From RGIG9608 sp045612365 (GTDB taxonomy: Bacteria; Bacteroidota; Bacteroidia; Bacteroidales; Paludibacteraceae), in the NCBI GenBank assembly GCA_045612365.1, contig JAZKYY010000003.1:1-55994 (forward strand): DNA of 55,994 nucleotides. Direction: 5' to 3'. Shown piece by piece: positions 15,993 through 25,377 of this stretch. Below the pieces are notes generated by a model that did not search any database, was not told where the DNA came from, and saw only the letters and a program-made list of their open reading frames with translations. How positions within the stretch are numbered: the first letter of the stretch is position 1; each line of letters opens with the position of its first letter. The position numbers were made by a program, and so were the translations under genes.

Positions 15993-17990
15993 CTATTTCA
16001 AACGTTTTATGATGTTGTAAGACTGATATATTCCAAGTTCTCCGGCTTTGCTCAAATCGGTAAGACCTTCGTTAGTTTTTCCTATAAAGAAAAGCATAAG
16101 ACCTCGATTGAAATATGCTTGAGCAAACTCTGGGTTGATTTCAATGGCTTTTGTGTAATGACAAATGGCATCTTCAAAGTTTTTTTGTTCGCCCAAAATA
16201 TTAGCTTTGTTGAACCAAGCAATATCAAAATCAGGTGTTAGTAGCAATACCTGATCGTAATCGCGAATGATGAGTTCGAAGTCATAAGCGTATTTCTGAT
16301 TAGTTGGTAAATCTTCTTTTTTGTCCAATTTGTTTTCATTTTCGTAGGCATTCATCAAAAACTCAAGTTGTTTGTAACGAACATTTGCCCTGCAGAAATA
16401 AGCCAACGATAATTCTGAGTTGAGTAAAATAGCTTTTGAAAAATCAGAAATAGCACTATTAAAATCTTGTACCAAAGTGTAATCAATACCTCTTCCTAAA
16501 TACAAATACGGATTATTTTCGTTTTGTTGAATAAGGTAAGAAAATTGGTCGAGAGATTGTGTATGATAAGCGATTAAAGGCATGGTGAGAGAAATCTCCT
16601 TATTTGTGAGCTTCAAATTTCCTGGAAGAATATCCAATTTATTTGTTTCAAAAATCATTGGATAAAAACGGTTTGCTTGTGCTAGATGATTTTTCTCAGA
16701 ATAGTAAGTAAGAACAAAATTTTGTTCGTTTACAATATCGGAGAACTGGTTTTGTACTGTTCCTCTCAAAATGTTTTCGTACTTGTTTTTTGCAAAGTCG
16801 TTACCATTCGTATTGTTAAACTCTTTAATTTTATCTTTTATTGATTCCTCTTGAGCATACTGTGCCGTTGTAGAAATTTTTTCTTCTTTTATTTTATCCT
16901 TGTTTTTTTCTATCTTATCAATTTTTTCCAAATCAAGATAAGCTAACTCCTTTTTGCCTAGTTGCTGACGTGCTTGGTGTCTGCCGTAGTATGCAGGAAT
17001 AAAGTATGGATAACGTTGGATAAGTATACTATAATCTTCATCGGCTTGTTGCCAATTTCCTAGTTCAGAGAATAATAAGGCTCGTTTGAAAAGGGCTTCG
17101 TTGTAATTAGGATTTATTTTTAACACATTGTTTAAATCATCAATAGCATTATTCAAATCTCCAACTTCGGCTCTTAGCAAAGCTCTATTGAATAAAGAAA
17201 TTTGGCTGTATGGATCCAAATCAATCGCTTTGTCGTAATCGGATAAAGCCTGACGATAATTTTTTGTGTAGTAATTTAATAAACCTCTATTGATGAAATA
17301 GTTGGCATTTGTTTTATTGAGTTCGATTGCTTTGTCATAATCTTCCAATGCGCCTTTATAATCATTTGTTTGTAAGCGCAACAATGCCCGATAACTCCAA
17401 GATTCGTCGGAAAGAGAATCTTGTTTTATGCTTTCGGTTAGGCAGTTTAATGCAGCAATAGTATCTTTTTTAAGAAAGAGAACTCTTGCTTTTTCAAGTT
17501 TTAATAGTGTATAATTTCCGTTTTTCTTTATTAAAAGTTCTAAATCTTCAAGAACCTTTTCGTATTGTTCTAGTCTTTCTCTAACTTCAATGAGATTAAG
17601 TTTCACAGCCCAATTTTCTGGATCAAATTCCAGCACTTTAACGAAATCCTTTTCGGCTTCCGACCACAATTCCATGTTTTTTCGAGCAAATCCTCTAACA
17701 TAAAAAGCATCTGCATAAAAAGGATTCCTTTTGAGAACCTCTTCTATGTCTCGTTCGGCTCCAGAAAAATCTTCTAATTGAAGTTTCGCTATTGCTCTAA
17801 AATAATAGGGTTCAATGAGATATGGTTTTGTGTTTATTATTTGATTGAAATACTGAATTGATAGTATATAATCCTCGAAATACAAAGCATTGCGACCAAT
17901 TGTAAGCAAACGGTCGGTGTTTAGTTGTGCAGATGAAATACTACACCATAAACACAATACAAAAAAGATATGCCAACGTTTTTTAGTCAT
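15993..17990 (-). CDS. Exported tetratricopeptide-repeat protein
   Basis: 665 residues from ATG 17990, chosen because the longer frame start (18044) lies upstream of the -7 box. The signal peptide is MTKKRWHIFFVLCLWCSISS. About ten TPR units fill residues 25-330 and 490-660, with the usual A/Y/F spacing, for example DYDKAIELNKTNANYFINRG and DAICHYTKAIEINPEFAQAY. The middle (about 350-480) is a charged non-TPR linker. Probably a periplasmic scaffold. Conserved in Bacteroidota, but no specific partner is known. Confidence 0.85.
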   Translation of the reverse strand: MTKKRWHIFFVLCLWCSISSAQLNTDRLLTIGRNALYFEDYILSIQYFNQIINTKPYLIEPYYFRAIAKLQLEDFSGAERDIEEVLKRNPFYADAFYVRGFARKNMELWSEAEKDFVKVLEFDPENWAVKLNLIEVRERLEQYEKVLEDLELLIKKNGNYTLLKLEKARVLFLKKDTIAALNCLTESIKQDSLSDESWSYRALLRLQTNDYKGALEDYDKAIELNKTNANYFINRGLLNYYTKNYRQALSDYDKAIDLDPYSQISLFNRALLRAEVGDLNNAIDDLNNVLKINPNYNEALFKRALLFSELGNWQQADEDYSILIQRYPYFIPAYYGRHQARQQLGKKELAYLDLEKIDKIEKNKDKIKEEKISTTAQYAQEESIKDKIKEFNNTNGNDFAKNKYENILRGTVQNQFSDIVNEQNFVLTYYSEKNHLAQANRFYPMIFETNKLDILPGNLKLTNKEISLTMPLIAYHTQSLDQFSYLIQQNENNPYLYLGRGIDYTLVQDFNSAISDFSKAILLNSELSLAYFCRANVRYKQLEFLMNAYENENKLDKKEDLPTNQKYAYDFELIIRDYDQVLLLTPDFDIAWFNKANILGEQKNFEDAICHYTKAIEINPEFAQAYFNRGLMLFFIGKTNEGLTDLSKAGELGIYQSYNIIKRLK

Positions 17991-18005
17991 AAAACAACTA
18001 CACGA

Positions 18006-18013
18006 CAAAGGTA
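18006..18013 (-). promoter_or_regulatory. Promoter -7 box for TPR gene
   Basis: Minus-strand TACCTTTG, 15 bases before ATG 17990. Confidence 0.6.
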
Positions 18014-18082
18014 GTAAAAACCAAGTGTAGAAAAAGTGAGTCAATGCTATAAAATCATTCTGCTTTTCATTGTCAAATTCAC

Positions 18083-18090
18083 TATCTTTG
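18083..18090 (+). promoter_or_regulatory. Promoter -7 box for coaX
   Basis: TATCTTTG, 19 bases before the coaX ATG, divergent from the TPR promoter. Confidence 0.6.
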
Positions 18091-18109
18091 TTCGTCTAAT
18101 AGTTCGATT

Positions 18110-18841
18110 ATGAATTTAGTTATAGATCAGGGAAATAGCCTTTGTAAAATAGCAATTTTTGATAATAATCAATTAGTGAAGCTTTTCAAGGAAGAGAATC
18201 TGTCAAGTGATTTTCTTTATGAAGTTTTAAGTCGATTTAATATTAAAGGTTGTATTTTTTCTTCGGTGAGAATGGATGATGAAGAAATTCTCTCTTTGCT
18301 GAGAAATAAGATTCCGTACTTTGTCCTATTTGATCACAAAACAAATGTTCCTGTTGAGATTGCGTACAAAACTCCTGAAACTTTAGGTCGTGATAGAATT
18401 GCGGCTGTTGTTGGAGCAAAATGCCTTTTTACACAAAAAGATGTGCTTGTAATAGACGCAGGAACTTGTATTACTTACGAATTATTGACTAGTGAAGGAG
18501 TTTATTTAGGGGGAAATATTTCTGCCGGATTTTCCACGCGTTTGAGAGCAATGCATCATTTCACAGGAAAATTGCCTCTTTTGAATCCGGAAACCATTAA
18601 TCAAATAATGGGAACAGATACAAAATCTGCAATGTTGGTAGGAACTTATCGAGGTTTGCTTTGCGAAATAGAAGGATTTATACAAGATTCCAAACAAATC
18701 TTAAAAAATGATAATATATGCATTATTGCTACTGGAGGAGAGTCTTGTTTCTTTGTCAATCAATTAAAAGATACTATCTTTGTGGACGAAAATTTAGTTC
18801 TTCTAGGTCTAAATACAATATTGAATTATAATGCGTTTTAG
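18110..18841 (+). CDS. coaX: Type III pantothenate kinase
   Basis: First step of coenzyme A synthesis: phosphorylation of pantothenate. 243 residues of the ASKHA fold. Phosphate-1 motif DQGNSLCKIAIF is at 5-16, GRDRIAAVVGA near 96-106, DAGTCITYE near 118, and GGNISAGFSTRLRAMHHFT near 133-151. The last 11 bases overlap the start of the outer-membrane gene, suggesting translational coupling. Confidence 0.96.
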   Translation: MNLVIDQGNSLCKIAIFDNNQLVKLFKEENLSSDFLYEVLSRFNIKGCIFSSVRMDDEEILSLLRNKIPYFVLFDHKTNVPVEIAYKTPETLGRDRIAAVVGAKCLFTQKDVLVIDAGTCITYELLTSEGVYLGGNISAGFSTRLRAMHHFTGKLPLLNPETINQIMGTDTKSAMLVGTYRGLLCEIEGFIQDSKQILKNDNICIIATGGESCFFVNQLKDTIFVDENLVLLGLNTILNYNAF

Positions 18842-20042
18842 AACCACAATAGTTTTTCTTTTTTTCATTGTTGGATTGTTGGCACAGAATAACACCAATT
18901 CTCCTTATACGCGTTATGGTTATGGACGATTGGATCAACCTGTTTTTGGTCGTGCTCAAGCAATGGGAGGTTTGAGTTATGCGATGCGTAGTAATTCGCA
19001 AATAAATCCTGCAAATCCCGCTTCGTATAGTGCTATTGATACTATGACTTTTATGTTTGACATTGGCGCATCTGCATCGTTGTCGAACTTCTCAATGCAA
19101 AAAGATCGATATGTTGCAGGAACGGCAAATTTAGACTATTTGGCTGCCCAATTTTCGGCAACCAAATGGTTAGGTTTTAGTTTTGGTTTGATACCTTTTT
19201 CTTCCGTTGGGTACGATTATGAAACAAAATCTACTTTAGGAACAGACTCTATAACTTGTTCTTATCAAGGAACAGGAGGAATTACTCAACTTTATTTAGG
19301 AGTTTCTTTTCTTATTTGGAAAAGGTTTGCTTTGGGAGCAAATGCATACTATTCTTTTGGAGAAATTAATCATTCTCGCAATTTAGCGTTTAATTCGTCT
19401 AGTTATACTCCTACTCAGTATAGTGCAGCGATGAATGTGAATAGCTTCAGTATGCGTTTTGGGTTTCAGTACACCGAGACTTTTTTGAAAAAACATACTC
19501 TTACCGCAGGTTTTGTTTATGATTATAAAGCAAATTTGAACGGAAAATTTGAAAATATATTGATTGACACGGATACCATTTCTACTTCATTTAATGATAG
19601 AAAAATGGAAATGCCTGCTTTTTATGGAGCAGGTCTTTCGTATCAGTATGATAAGCGCTTGACTATTGGAGCTGATTATTCGTTTAGAGAATTTGCAAAA
19701 GCAAAGTATTATGGAAAAACCGATTCGTTGAAAAATGTTCATCGAATAACATTGGGCGCTGAATATTTGAACAATCCGTTTAGTTCTAAGTATGTTGATA
19801 GAATTTGTTGGCGTGCAGGAGGTTATTTGACTAATTCTTACATTGGCCAAAAGACAATTGATTACGGAGTTGCAATTGGGGTAGGTTTTCCTTTGAGAGC
19901 TTCTAGAACTACACTTAACGTAACACTTGAGTATAATAAAATAGGAAAGAATACAGCTACGTCGATGCGAGAAGATTATTTGAAATTTTCTTTTAATGCA
20001 ACAATAAACGAAACGTGGTTTTTTAAGTCAAAGATAAAGTAA
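18831..20042 (+). CDS. Outer-membrane beta-barrel protein
   Basis: 403 residues with a short signal peptide ending near LLAQ. The conserved opening NSPYTRYGYGRL...AMGGLSYAMR and NPANPASYSAIDTMTFMFDIG recalls the FadL/PorV-like barrels of Bacteroidota. Alternating hydrophobic strands run to the terminal aromatic (ETWFFKSKIK). Placement directly behind coaX, overlapping it, is common in this phylum. The substrate is unknown. Confidence 0.82.
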   Translation: MRFRTTIVFLFFIVGLLAQNNTNSPYTRYGYGRLDQPVFGRAQAMGGLSYAMRSNSQINPANPASYSAIDTMTFMFDIGASASLSNFSMQKDRYVAGTANLDYLAAQFSATKWLGFSFGLIPFSSVGYDYETKSTLGTDSITCSYQGTGGITQLYLGVSFLIWKRFALGANAYYSFGEINHSRNLAFNSSSYTPTQYSAAMNVNSFSMRFGFQYTETFLKKHTLTAGFVYDYKANLNGKFENILIDTDTISTSFNDRKMEMPAFYGAGLSYQYDKRLTIGADYSFREFAKAKYYGKTDSLKNVHRITLGAEYLNNPFSSKYVDRICWRAGGYLTNSYIGQKTIDYGVAIGVGFPLRASRTTLNVTLEYNKIGKNTATSMREDYLKFSFNATINETWFFKSKIK

Positions 20043-20066
20043 CAATAATTTAATAATTTTTGAAAA

Positions 20067-21431
20067 ATGAAAAGAGTATTAGTAACAATGGTTTGTGCTT
20101 GTATTGTTTTACAAGCTTTTTCCAAAGAAAATTGTATCAAAAAAGTTGAAAGTACGGCATCTTCTGTTCCTACTGTAGAGAAGAACATGAATGTGTCTGA
20201 AGATTGTACTATGAACGTTAGTCTTTTTCATGAATTTGTAAAGCAAAAAAGTTTTGCTGATGCATTAGATCCATGGACTTCAACGTATAAAGATTGTCCT
20301 TCGGCAAATCGTGCGATTTATACTGATGGAGAAAAAATTATGGATTGGCTTATTCTTAACGAAAAAGATGCTGCTAAAAAAGCTGAATTGGTTAATGATT
20401 TGATGGCACTTTATGACAATTGGATTCTTTATTTTGGTACTTATTCTAAATTTCCAAAAGGAAAAATCCTTGGACGTAAAGCTTGTGCTTATGTAGAATA
20501 CAACCCAACTACAAAGGTATCTGCATACGATTGGTTGAAAGAATCGATTACTTTGCAAGGTGCTCAATCTGAAATTAATGCTTTACAACAGTTTATTTTT
20601 GTTTCTTTGGAAAAATACAAACAAGATAAAGACTTTGCAGAACAATTTATTAGCGATTATTTGCAAGCATCAGACATTCTTGATGTTTTGTGTAAAGACC
20701 AAACTGCAAAAAATTATGCGGCTTATGTTCAAGTAAAATCAAATATTGATAACATTTTTGCTGTTTCCGGTGCTGCTGATTGTGCTACCATGGACAATAT
20801 TTTTTCTAGCAAAATTGATGCTAAAGCTGATGATATCAAATATTTGGAAAATATTATTTCTTGCTACGAACGTTTGAAATGTAATGAATCTGCAGTTTTC
20901 TTTAGAGCATCTGCTTATGCTCATAAAATTAAACCATCAGCAAAGTCAGCAAATGGTTGTGCAGAAATGTCTTACAAATCAGAAAAATATGAAGATGCTA
21001 TTGCTTACTATAAAGAAGCTATTGAATTGGCAACAGAAGCTACGGAAAAGGCAAGTTATCAGTTCAAAATAGCTCAAATTTATTCTGGAAAGTTGAATAA
21101 ATTTTCTATGGCTCGCGATTTCGCACGTCAAGCAATAAGCAACGACCCTTATAATGGAAAACCATATTTGTTAATTGGAAATATGTATGCTCAATCGAAA
21201 ATTTATGATGACCCAATTCTTCAAAAATCGGTTTATTGGGTTGCTGTTGATAAATTTGAACAAGCAAAAAGTGTTGATGAAAGTTGTACTGAAGATGCAA
21301 ATAAAATGATTAGAGTTTATCGTCAGTATTATCCAACAACAGAGGAGATTTTTTTCCACAATGAATTGGAAAATGGTAAATCGTTCACTGTTGGAGGTTG
21401 GATTGGTGAGACAACTCGCTGTCGCGATTAA
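20067..21431 (+). CDS. Exported TPR protein
   Basis: 454 residues with a signal peptide (MKRVLVTMVCACIVLQAFS). TPR units are clearest in residues 300-400 (SEKYEDAIAYYKEAIEL; NKFSMARDFARQAISNDPYNGKPYLLIG). It lies between an outer-membrane barrel and lptC with gaps under 30 bases, so a coaX-barrel-TPR-lptC operon for envelope biogenesis is likely. No specific function known. Confidence 0.82.
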   Translation: MKRVLVTMVCACIVLQAFSKENCIKKVESTASSVPTVEKNMNVSEDCTMNVSLFHEFVKQKSFADALDPWTSTYKDCPSANRAIYTDGEKIMDWLILNEKDAAKKAELVNDLMALYDNWILYFGTYSKFPKGKILGRKACAYVEYNPTTKVSAYDWLKESITLQGAQSEINALQQFIFVSLEKYKQDKDFAEQFISDYLQASDILDVLCKDQTAKNYAAYVQVKSNIDNIFAVSGAADCATMDNIFSSKIDAKADDIKYLENIISCYERLKCNESAVFFRASAYAHKIKPSAKSANGCAEMSYKSEKYEDAIAYYKEAIELATEATEKASYQFKIAQIYSGKLNKFSMARDFARQAISNDPYNGKPYLLIGNMYAQSKIYDDPILQKSVYWVAVDKFEQAKSVDESCTEDANKMIRVYRQYYPTTEEIFFHNELENGKSFTVGGWIGETTRCRD

Positions 21432-21444
21432 AATCTCTTTGAAA

Positions 21445-22035
21445 GTGACAAAGAATGAAGTGTTTGAATTAAAACGTGTAACAATCACCTTTTTGGTGGT
21501 TGTTACATTGTTATTTTCTATGTTCTCTTGTGGAGGAGAAACATTAGATCAAACTTCATTTTCTGTTGAAAATCGGAGTAAAACACCTAAATTAAAAACA
21601 GATTCTATTACAACATTGGTGTCAGACTCGGGTATTACGAGATATCGCTTATCTGCATTGCAATGGATGATTTTTGATAGAGATACTCATCCTTATTGGG
21701 ATTTTCCAAAGGGAATATATGTAGAAAGGTTCGACGAGGAATATAATGTGGATGCTTTTGTGCAAAGTGATAAGGCTCGTTACGATCAAACTACTCAAAT
21801 ATGGAAATTAGATCAAAATGTAATTGCTCAGAACCTAGCAGGAGAGAAGTTTGAAACTCAACAGATGTTTTGGGACCAACGAAATGAGAGAATATATTCA
21901 GATTCACTTATAACAATTACTCAATCGAATAAAATAATCATAGGGTTTGGATTTGAATCGAATCAAAATTTTACTCGTTATGTAATTAGAAATCCTCAAG
22001 GAATTTTTCCTGTGAAAGAGAGTGATGATGAGTAA
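21445..22035 (+). CDS. lptC: LPS export periplasmic protein LptC
   Basis: Membrane-anchored part of the Lpt bridge that carries lipopolysaccharide from LptBFG to LptA. About 196 residues. A hydrophobic N-terminus (VTITFLVVVTLLF) ends in MFSCGG, which could be a lipobox. The LptC/OstA-like beta-jellyroll shows in ALQWMIFDRDTHPYWDFPKGIYVE, DKARYDQTTQIWKL and ERIYSDSLITIT. No ATG fits: the in-frame ATG 21361 lies deep in the previous gene, so GTG 21445 (or GTG 21460 or TTG 21439) is the likely start. Confidence 0.82.
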   Translation: MTKNEVFELKRVTITFLVVVTLLFSMFSCGGETLDQTSFSVENRSKTPKLKTDSITTLVSDSGITRYRLSALQWMIFDRDTHPYWDFPKGIYVERFDEEYNVDAFVQSDKARYDQTTQIWKLDQNVIAQNLAGEKFETQQMFWDQRNERIYSDSLITITQSNKIIIGFGFESNQNFTRYVIRNPQGIFPVKESDDE

Positions 22036-22076
22036 TAAAAATGGAGATGAGAACTTTGTTGTAAATAGAAAAAAAT

Positions 22077-22084
22077 TATCTTTG
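22077..22084 (+). promoter_or_regulatory. Promoter -7 box for FKBP pair
   Basis: TATCTTTG, 26 bases before the first FKBP gene. Confidence 0.6.
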
Positions 22085-22110
22085 CGATTGAATTATTATA
22101 TAAGAATAAA

Positions 22111-22698
22111 ATGAAAGAAATAAGTTACGCATTAGGAGTTAATATTGGTAAGAGTTTGAAAAATAGTGGTATACAAGATGTTTGTGCTGCTGATTTTGCA
22201 AAAGGGATGAATGATGTTTTGTCGGGAAGTGCTTTGGATATTCCTGAATTGGAGGCACGAGAACTTTTGAATAATTATTTCAAAAAGTTGCAAGAGGAAC
22301 GAATGCAAAAAAATAAAACAGAAGGCAAACAATTTCTAGAAGAGAACGCTAAGAAACAAGGGGTTGTTGTAACTGAAAGTGGGTTACAATACCAAATTTT
22401 AACTGAAGGAAATGGCGAAAAACCAAAATCAAGTGATCGTGTGAAAGTACATTATCATGGAACTTTGATTGATGGTACTGTTTTTGATAGTTCAGTACAA
22501 CGAGGCGAACCTGCTGTTTTTGGTGTTACTCAAGTAATAAGTGGCTGGGTAGAAGCATTGCAGTTGATGCCAGTTGGGTCAAAATGGCGTTTGTTTATTC
22601 CTTACAAATTGGCTTATGGAGCACAAGGTGCAGGAGAAATGATTCAACCATTCTCGACGTTGATTTTTGATGTAGAATTAATTGATATTGTTAAATAA
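22111..22698 (+). CDS. FKBP-type peptidyl-prolyl isomerase, no signal peptide
   Basis: 195 residues. The N-terminal FkpA/FklB-like helical dimerisation domain (SYALGVNIGKSLKN, residues 4-75) is followed by an FKBP domain (about 95-195) with DRVKVHYHGTLIDGTVFDSS, VISGWVEALQLMPVGSKWRL and the C-terminal FDVELIDI. It lacks a signal peptide, so it is probably cytoplasmic, unlike its neighbour. Confidence 0.93.
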   Translation: MKEISYALGVNIGKSLKNSGIQDVCAADFAKGMNDVLSGSALDIPELEARELLNNYFKKLQEERMQKNKTEGKQFLEENAKKQGVVVTESGLQYQILTEGNGEKPKSSDRVKVHYHGTLIDGTVFDSSVQRGEPAVFGVTQVISGWVEALQLMPVGSKWRLFIPYKLAYGAQGAGEMIQPFSTLIFDVELIDIVK

Positions 22699-22715
22699 TT
22701 TATAAGTATTTAGAA

Positions 22716-23576
22716 ATGAAAAAGAATAGTTTAGTATGTTTTGTAGCATTGTGTTTGATGGCTACGAGTTCAGTTTCGTGTAATTCGTTTTCAAAAAGTG
22801 TAGAATTAAAAAACGAGATTGATAGTGTTAATTATGCGCTTGGTTCAGCAAATGGTTTTGGAATCAAAGATTATTATTTGCGTAATGATTCTACTGAAGG
22901 CAATGTAAAAGCTTTGATTAAAGGTATTAATCAAGCAATTAAGAGTAAGGATGATAAAACGTTGAACTTTTATGCATTGGGATTGAATATTGGTAGCAGT
23001 ATTGTTGCTCAAACCGAAGTTGGTTTGCTTGGTGATTCAACTATTGAAGCTAACATTGAGTTGATAAGAAAAGCTTTGATTGATGCAATTCAAGGCGCAG
23101 AAGTTGCTATGGATGCAGAAGAAGCAGACGCTTATCTTCGTGGAATAATGGAAAAAAAACAAGCAGAAAAAGCTGAAGCAGAGTATGCTGAGAACAAAAA
23201 AGCTGGTGAAGACTTTTTGGCAGAAAATGCGAAAAAAGAAGGTGTTGTTGTAACTCCAAGTGGTTTGCAATATGAAATTATCAAAGCAGGTAATGGCGAA
23301 CTCCCAACTGATAATGATCGTGTAAAAGTACATTATCATGGAACGTTGCTTGATGGAACCATATTTGATAGCTCAGTAAATCGTGGAAACCCTGCTGAGT
23401 TCGTGGTTTCTGGAGTAATCAAAGGTTGGACAGAAGCTTTGAAAATGATGCCTGTAGGATCTAAATGGAAACTTTATATTCCACAAGAATTGGCTTATGG
23501 TTCTAGAGATAATGGAACAATTAAACCTTTCTCAATGTTGATTTTTGAAGTGGAATTGTTGAGCATCGAAAAATAA
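22716..23576 (+). CDS. FKBP-type peptidyl-prolyl isomerase, lipoprotein
   Basis: 286 residues. The signal peptide ends in SSVSC, a lipobox-like site, so it is likely a periplasmic lipoprotein. The helical domain is longer than in the preceding gene (about 30-170, with Lys/Glu/Ala-rich helices), then an FKBP domain with VKVHYHGTLLDGTIFDSS and VIKGWTEALKMMPVGSKWKL. The two genes are 17 bases apart and clearly paralogous: one cytoplasmic and one envelope folding helper from a local duplication. Confidence 0.93.
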   Translation: MKKNSLVCFVALCLMATSSVSCNSFSKSVELKNEIDSVNYALGSANGFGIKDYYLRNDSTEGNVKALIKGINQAIKSKDDKTLNFYALGLNIGSSIVAQTEVGLLGDSTIEANIELIRKALIDAIQGAEVAMDAEEADAYLRGIMEKKQAEKAEAEYAENKKAGEDFLAENAKKEGVVVTPSGLQYEIIKAGNGELPTDNDRVKVHYHGTLLDGTIFDSSVNRGNPAEFVVSGVIKGWTEALKMMPVGSKWKLYIPQELAYGSRDNGTIKPFSMLIFEVELLSIEK

Positions 23577-23610
23577 AAATGGTTTTATAAATTCTAAATA
23601 ATAAAAGTAA

Positions 23611-23651
23611 AAAGGGGAGAAGGAATGTTATTTTCTTCTCTCTTTATTTTT
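23611..23651 (+). terminator. Probable intrinsic terminator after FKBP pair
   Basis: Bases 23613-23622 pair with 23635-23644, including two G-T pairs, and are followed by a TA/T-rich tract. Confidence 0.55.
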
Positions 23652-23659
23652 TATATTTG
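23652..23659 (+). promoter_or_regulatory. Promoter -7 box for metH-like gene
   Basis: TATATTTG, 23 bases before the ATG at 23683. Confidence 0.55.
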
Positions 23660-23682
23660 CAACAACGAAGATAGTTAAGAAG

Positions 23683-25362
23683 ATGAGCAAAACGCAATTC
23701 ATAAATGTAGGTGAAAGATGTAACGTAGCGGGGTCTCGTAAATTTTTGAGACTGATAAACGAAAAAAAATACGATGAGGCACTTTCTATTGCTCGTCAGC
23801 AGGTAGAAGATGGCGCACAAATCCTTGATATCAATATGGATGATGCCATGCTTGATGCTTCTGCAGAGATGGAGATTTTTCTGAATCTTTTGGCGAGTGA
23901 GCCAGAAATTGCTCGTATACCTATAATGATAGATTCGTCTAAATGGGAGGTTATTATTAAAGGTCTGAAGTGCGTACAAGGAAAAAGTATTGTGAACTCT
24001 ATAAGCTTAAAGGAAGGAGAAGAAAAATTTCTTGAATATGCACGACAAATTCGTCTTCTTGGCGCAGCTGCTGTTGTTATGGCTTTTGATGAGAAGGGGC
24101 AAGCAGATACTTTTGAACGTAAAATAGAAATCTGCTCTCGTGCTTATAATTTGCTGAAAGAAAAACTCCATTTCCCTCCACAAGATATTATTTTTGATCC
24201 TAATATTCTGACTATAGCAACTGGAATAGATGAACACAATAGTTATGCAGTAGATTTTATTCGTGCAACAAAATGGATAAAAGATAATCTGCCTTTTGCT
24301 AAAGTAACCGGAGGAGTTAGTAATCTATCATTTGCTTTTAGAGGGAATAATGTGGTTAGAGAGGCAATTCATTCTGTTTTTCTGTATCATGCTATTGAAA
24401 ATGGGTTGGATATGGGAATTGTCAATGCTGGACTTTTGCAAGTTTATGAAGAAATTCCTAAAGATTTATTGCAACTTGTTGAAGATGCCGTTTTAAATAA
24501 ACATAAAGATGCTGCAGAAAATTTGATTTCTTATGCACAAAGCATGCAAAATAAAGAGTTGAAAAAGGAAGTTTCTGCATTGGCTTGGAGGGAAAACTCT
24601 TTGGAAAATCGTTTGGAATATGCATTGGTACATGGTGTAGGAGAATTTTTAGAGGAGGATTTGAAAGAGGCACTTGTAAAATATCCAACGGCAATAGAAA
24701 TTATTGAAAAACCACTGATGGATGCAATGAATCAAGTGGGAAGGTTGTTTGGTGAGGGGAAAATGTTTTTGCCACAAGTTGTGAAAACTGCGCGTACAAT
24801 GAAAAAAGCAGTTGCAATTTTGCAACCAATTATAGAACAACAACGTAAATCTACACTAACAAAAGCAGGTAAAGTGCTAATAGCTACAGTGAAGGGTGAT
24901 GTTCACGATATAGGTAAAAATATTGTGAGTGTGGTGCTTGCATGTAATAACTTCGATGTGATAGATTTGGGTGTAATGGTCGATTCGGATGTTATTGTAG
25001 AAAAAGCGATTGCAAAAGAAGTTGATGTTATTTGTTTGAGCGGATTAATTACTCCATCATTAGAGGAAATGTGCAATGTGGCAAAATTGCTACAACAAAG
25101 AGGAGCGAAAATACCACTTGTAGTTGGTGGTGCTACAACTTCAAAGATTCATACTGCAGTGAAAATAGCTCCTTGTTATTCCGCTCCTGTGATTCATGTA
25201 AAAGATGCTTCACAGAATTGTTTTGCTGTAGTTCAGTTGGTGAATAAGAATGCGGAATTTGTTGAAGAAATAGCAGAAGAATATAAATCTTTGAGACTTT
25301 CTCAGCAACAACCAACATTGCTTTCTTATCAAGAAGCCAAACAAAATAAATTGAGAAACTAA
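23683..25362 (+). CDS. MetH-like methyltetrahydrofolate/cobalamin protein lacking Hcy and activation domains
   Basis: 559 residues aligned in order with the middle of methionine synthase. The pterin-binding domain begins at residue 5 (FINVGERCNVAGSRKFLRLI) and includes DINMDDAMLD, PIMIDSSKW and DPNILTIATG. The helical cap (about 325-390) and cobalamin domain (about 393-530) follow, with GDVHDIGKNIV at 405-415 and His408 as lower axial ligand. It ends at SYQEAKQNK, where MetH normally passes into the reactivation domain. The N-terminal homocysteine zinc domain of about 350 residues is absent, and nothing upstream encodes it (the preceding genes are FKBPs). It may need a separate homocysteine-binding subunit, or it may transfer methyl to another acceptor. 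There is no sign of a frameshift; the promoter box lies just upstream of this ATG. Confidence 0.88.
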   Translation: MSKTQFINVGERCNVAGSRKFLRLINEKKYDEALSIARQQVEDGAQILDINMDDAMLDASAEMEIFLNLLASEPEIARIPIMIDSSKWEVIIKGLKCVQGKSIVNSISLKEGEEKFLEYARQIRLLGAAAVVMAFDEKGQADTFERKIEICSRAYNLLKEKLHFPPQDIIFDPNILTIATGIDEHNSYAVDFIRATKWIKDNLPFAKVTGGVSNLSFAFRGNNVVREAIHSVFLYHAIENGLDMGIVNAGLLQVYEEIPKDLLQLVEDAVLNKHKDAAENLISYAQSMQNKELKKEVSALAWRENSLENRLEYALVHGVGEFLEEDLKEALVKYPTAIEIIEKPLMDAMNQVGRLFGEGKMFLPQVVKTARTMKKAVAILQPIIEQQRKSTLTKAGKVLIATVKGDVHDIGKNIVSVVLACNNFDVIDLGVMVDSDVIVEKAIAKEVDVICLSGLITPSLEEMCNVAKLLQQRGAKIPLVVGGATTSKIHTAVKIAPCYSAPVIHVKDASQNCFAVVQLVNKNAEFVEEIAEEYKSLRLSQQQPTLLSYQEAKQNKLRN

Positions 25363-25377
25363 CAAAAGAATAAAACA

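Noticed and set aside
23577..23682. Remnant of a homocysteine-binding domain upstream of the MetH-like gene
   Set aside because: The interval is a terminator plus a promoter box; the genes before it are intact FKBPs.
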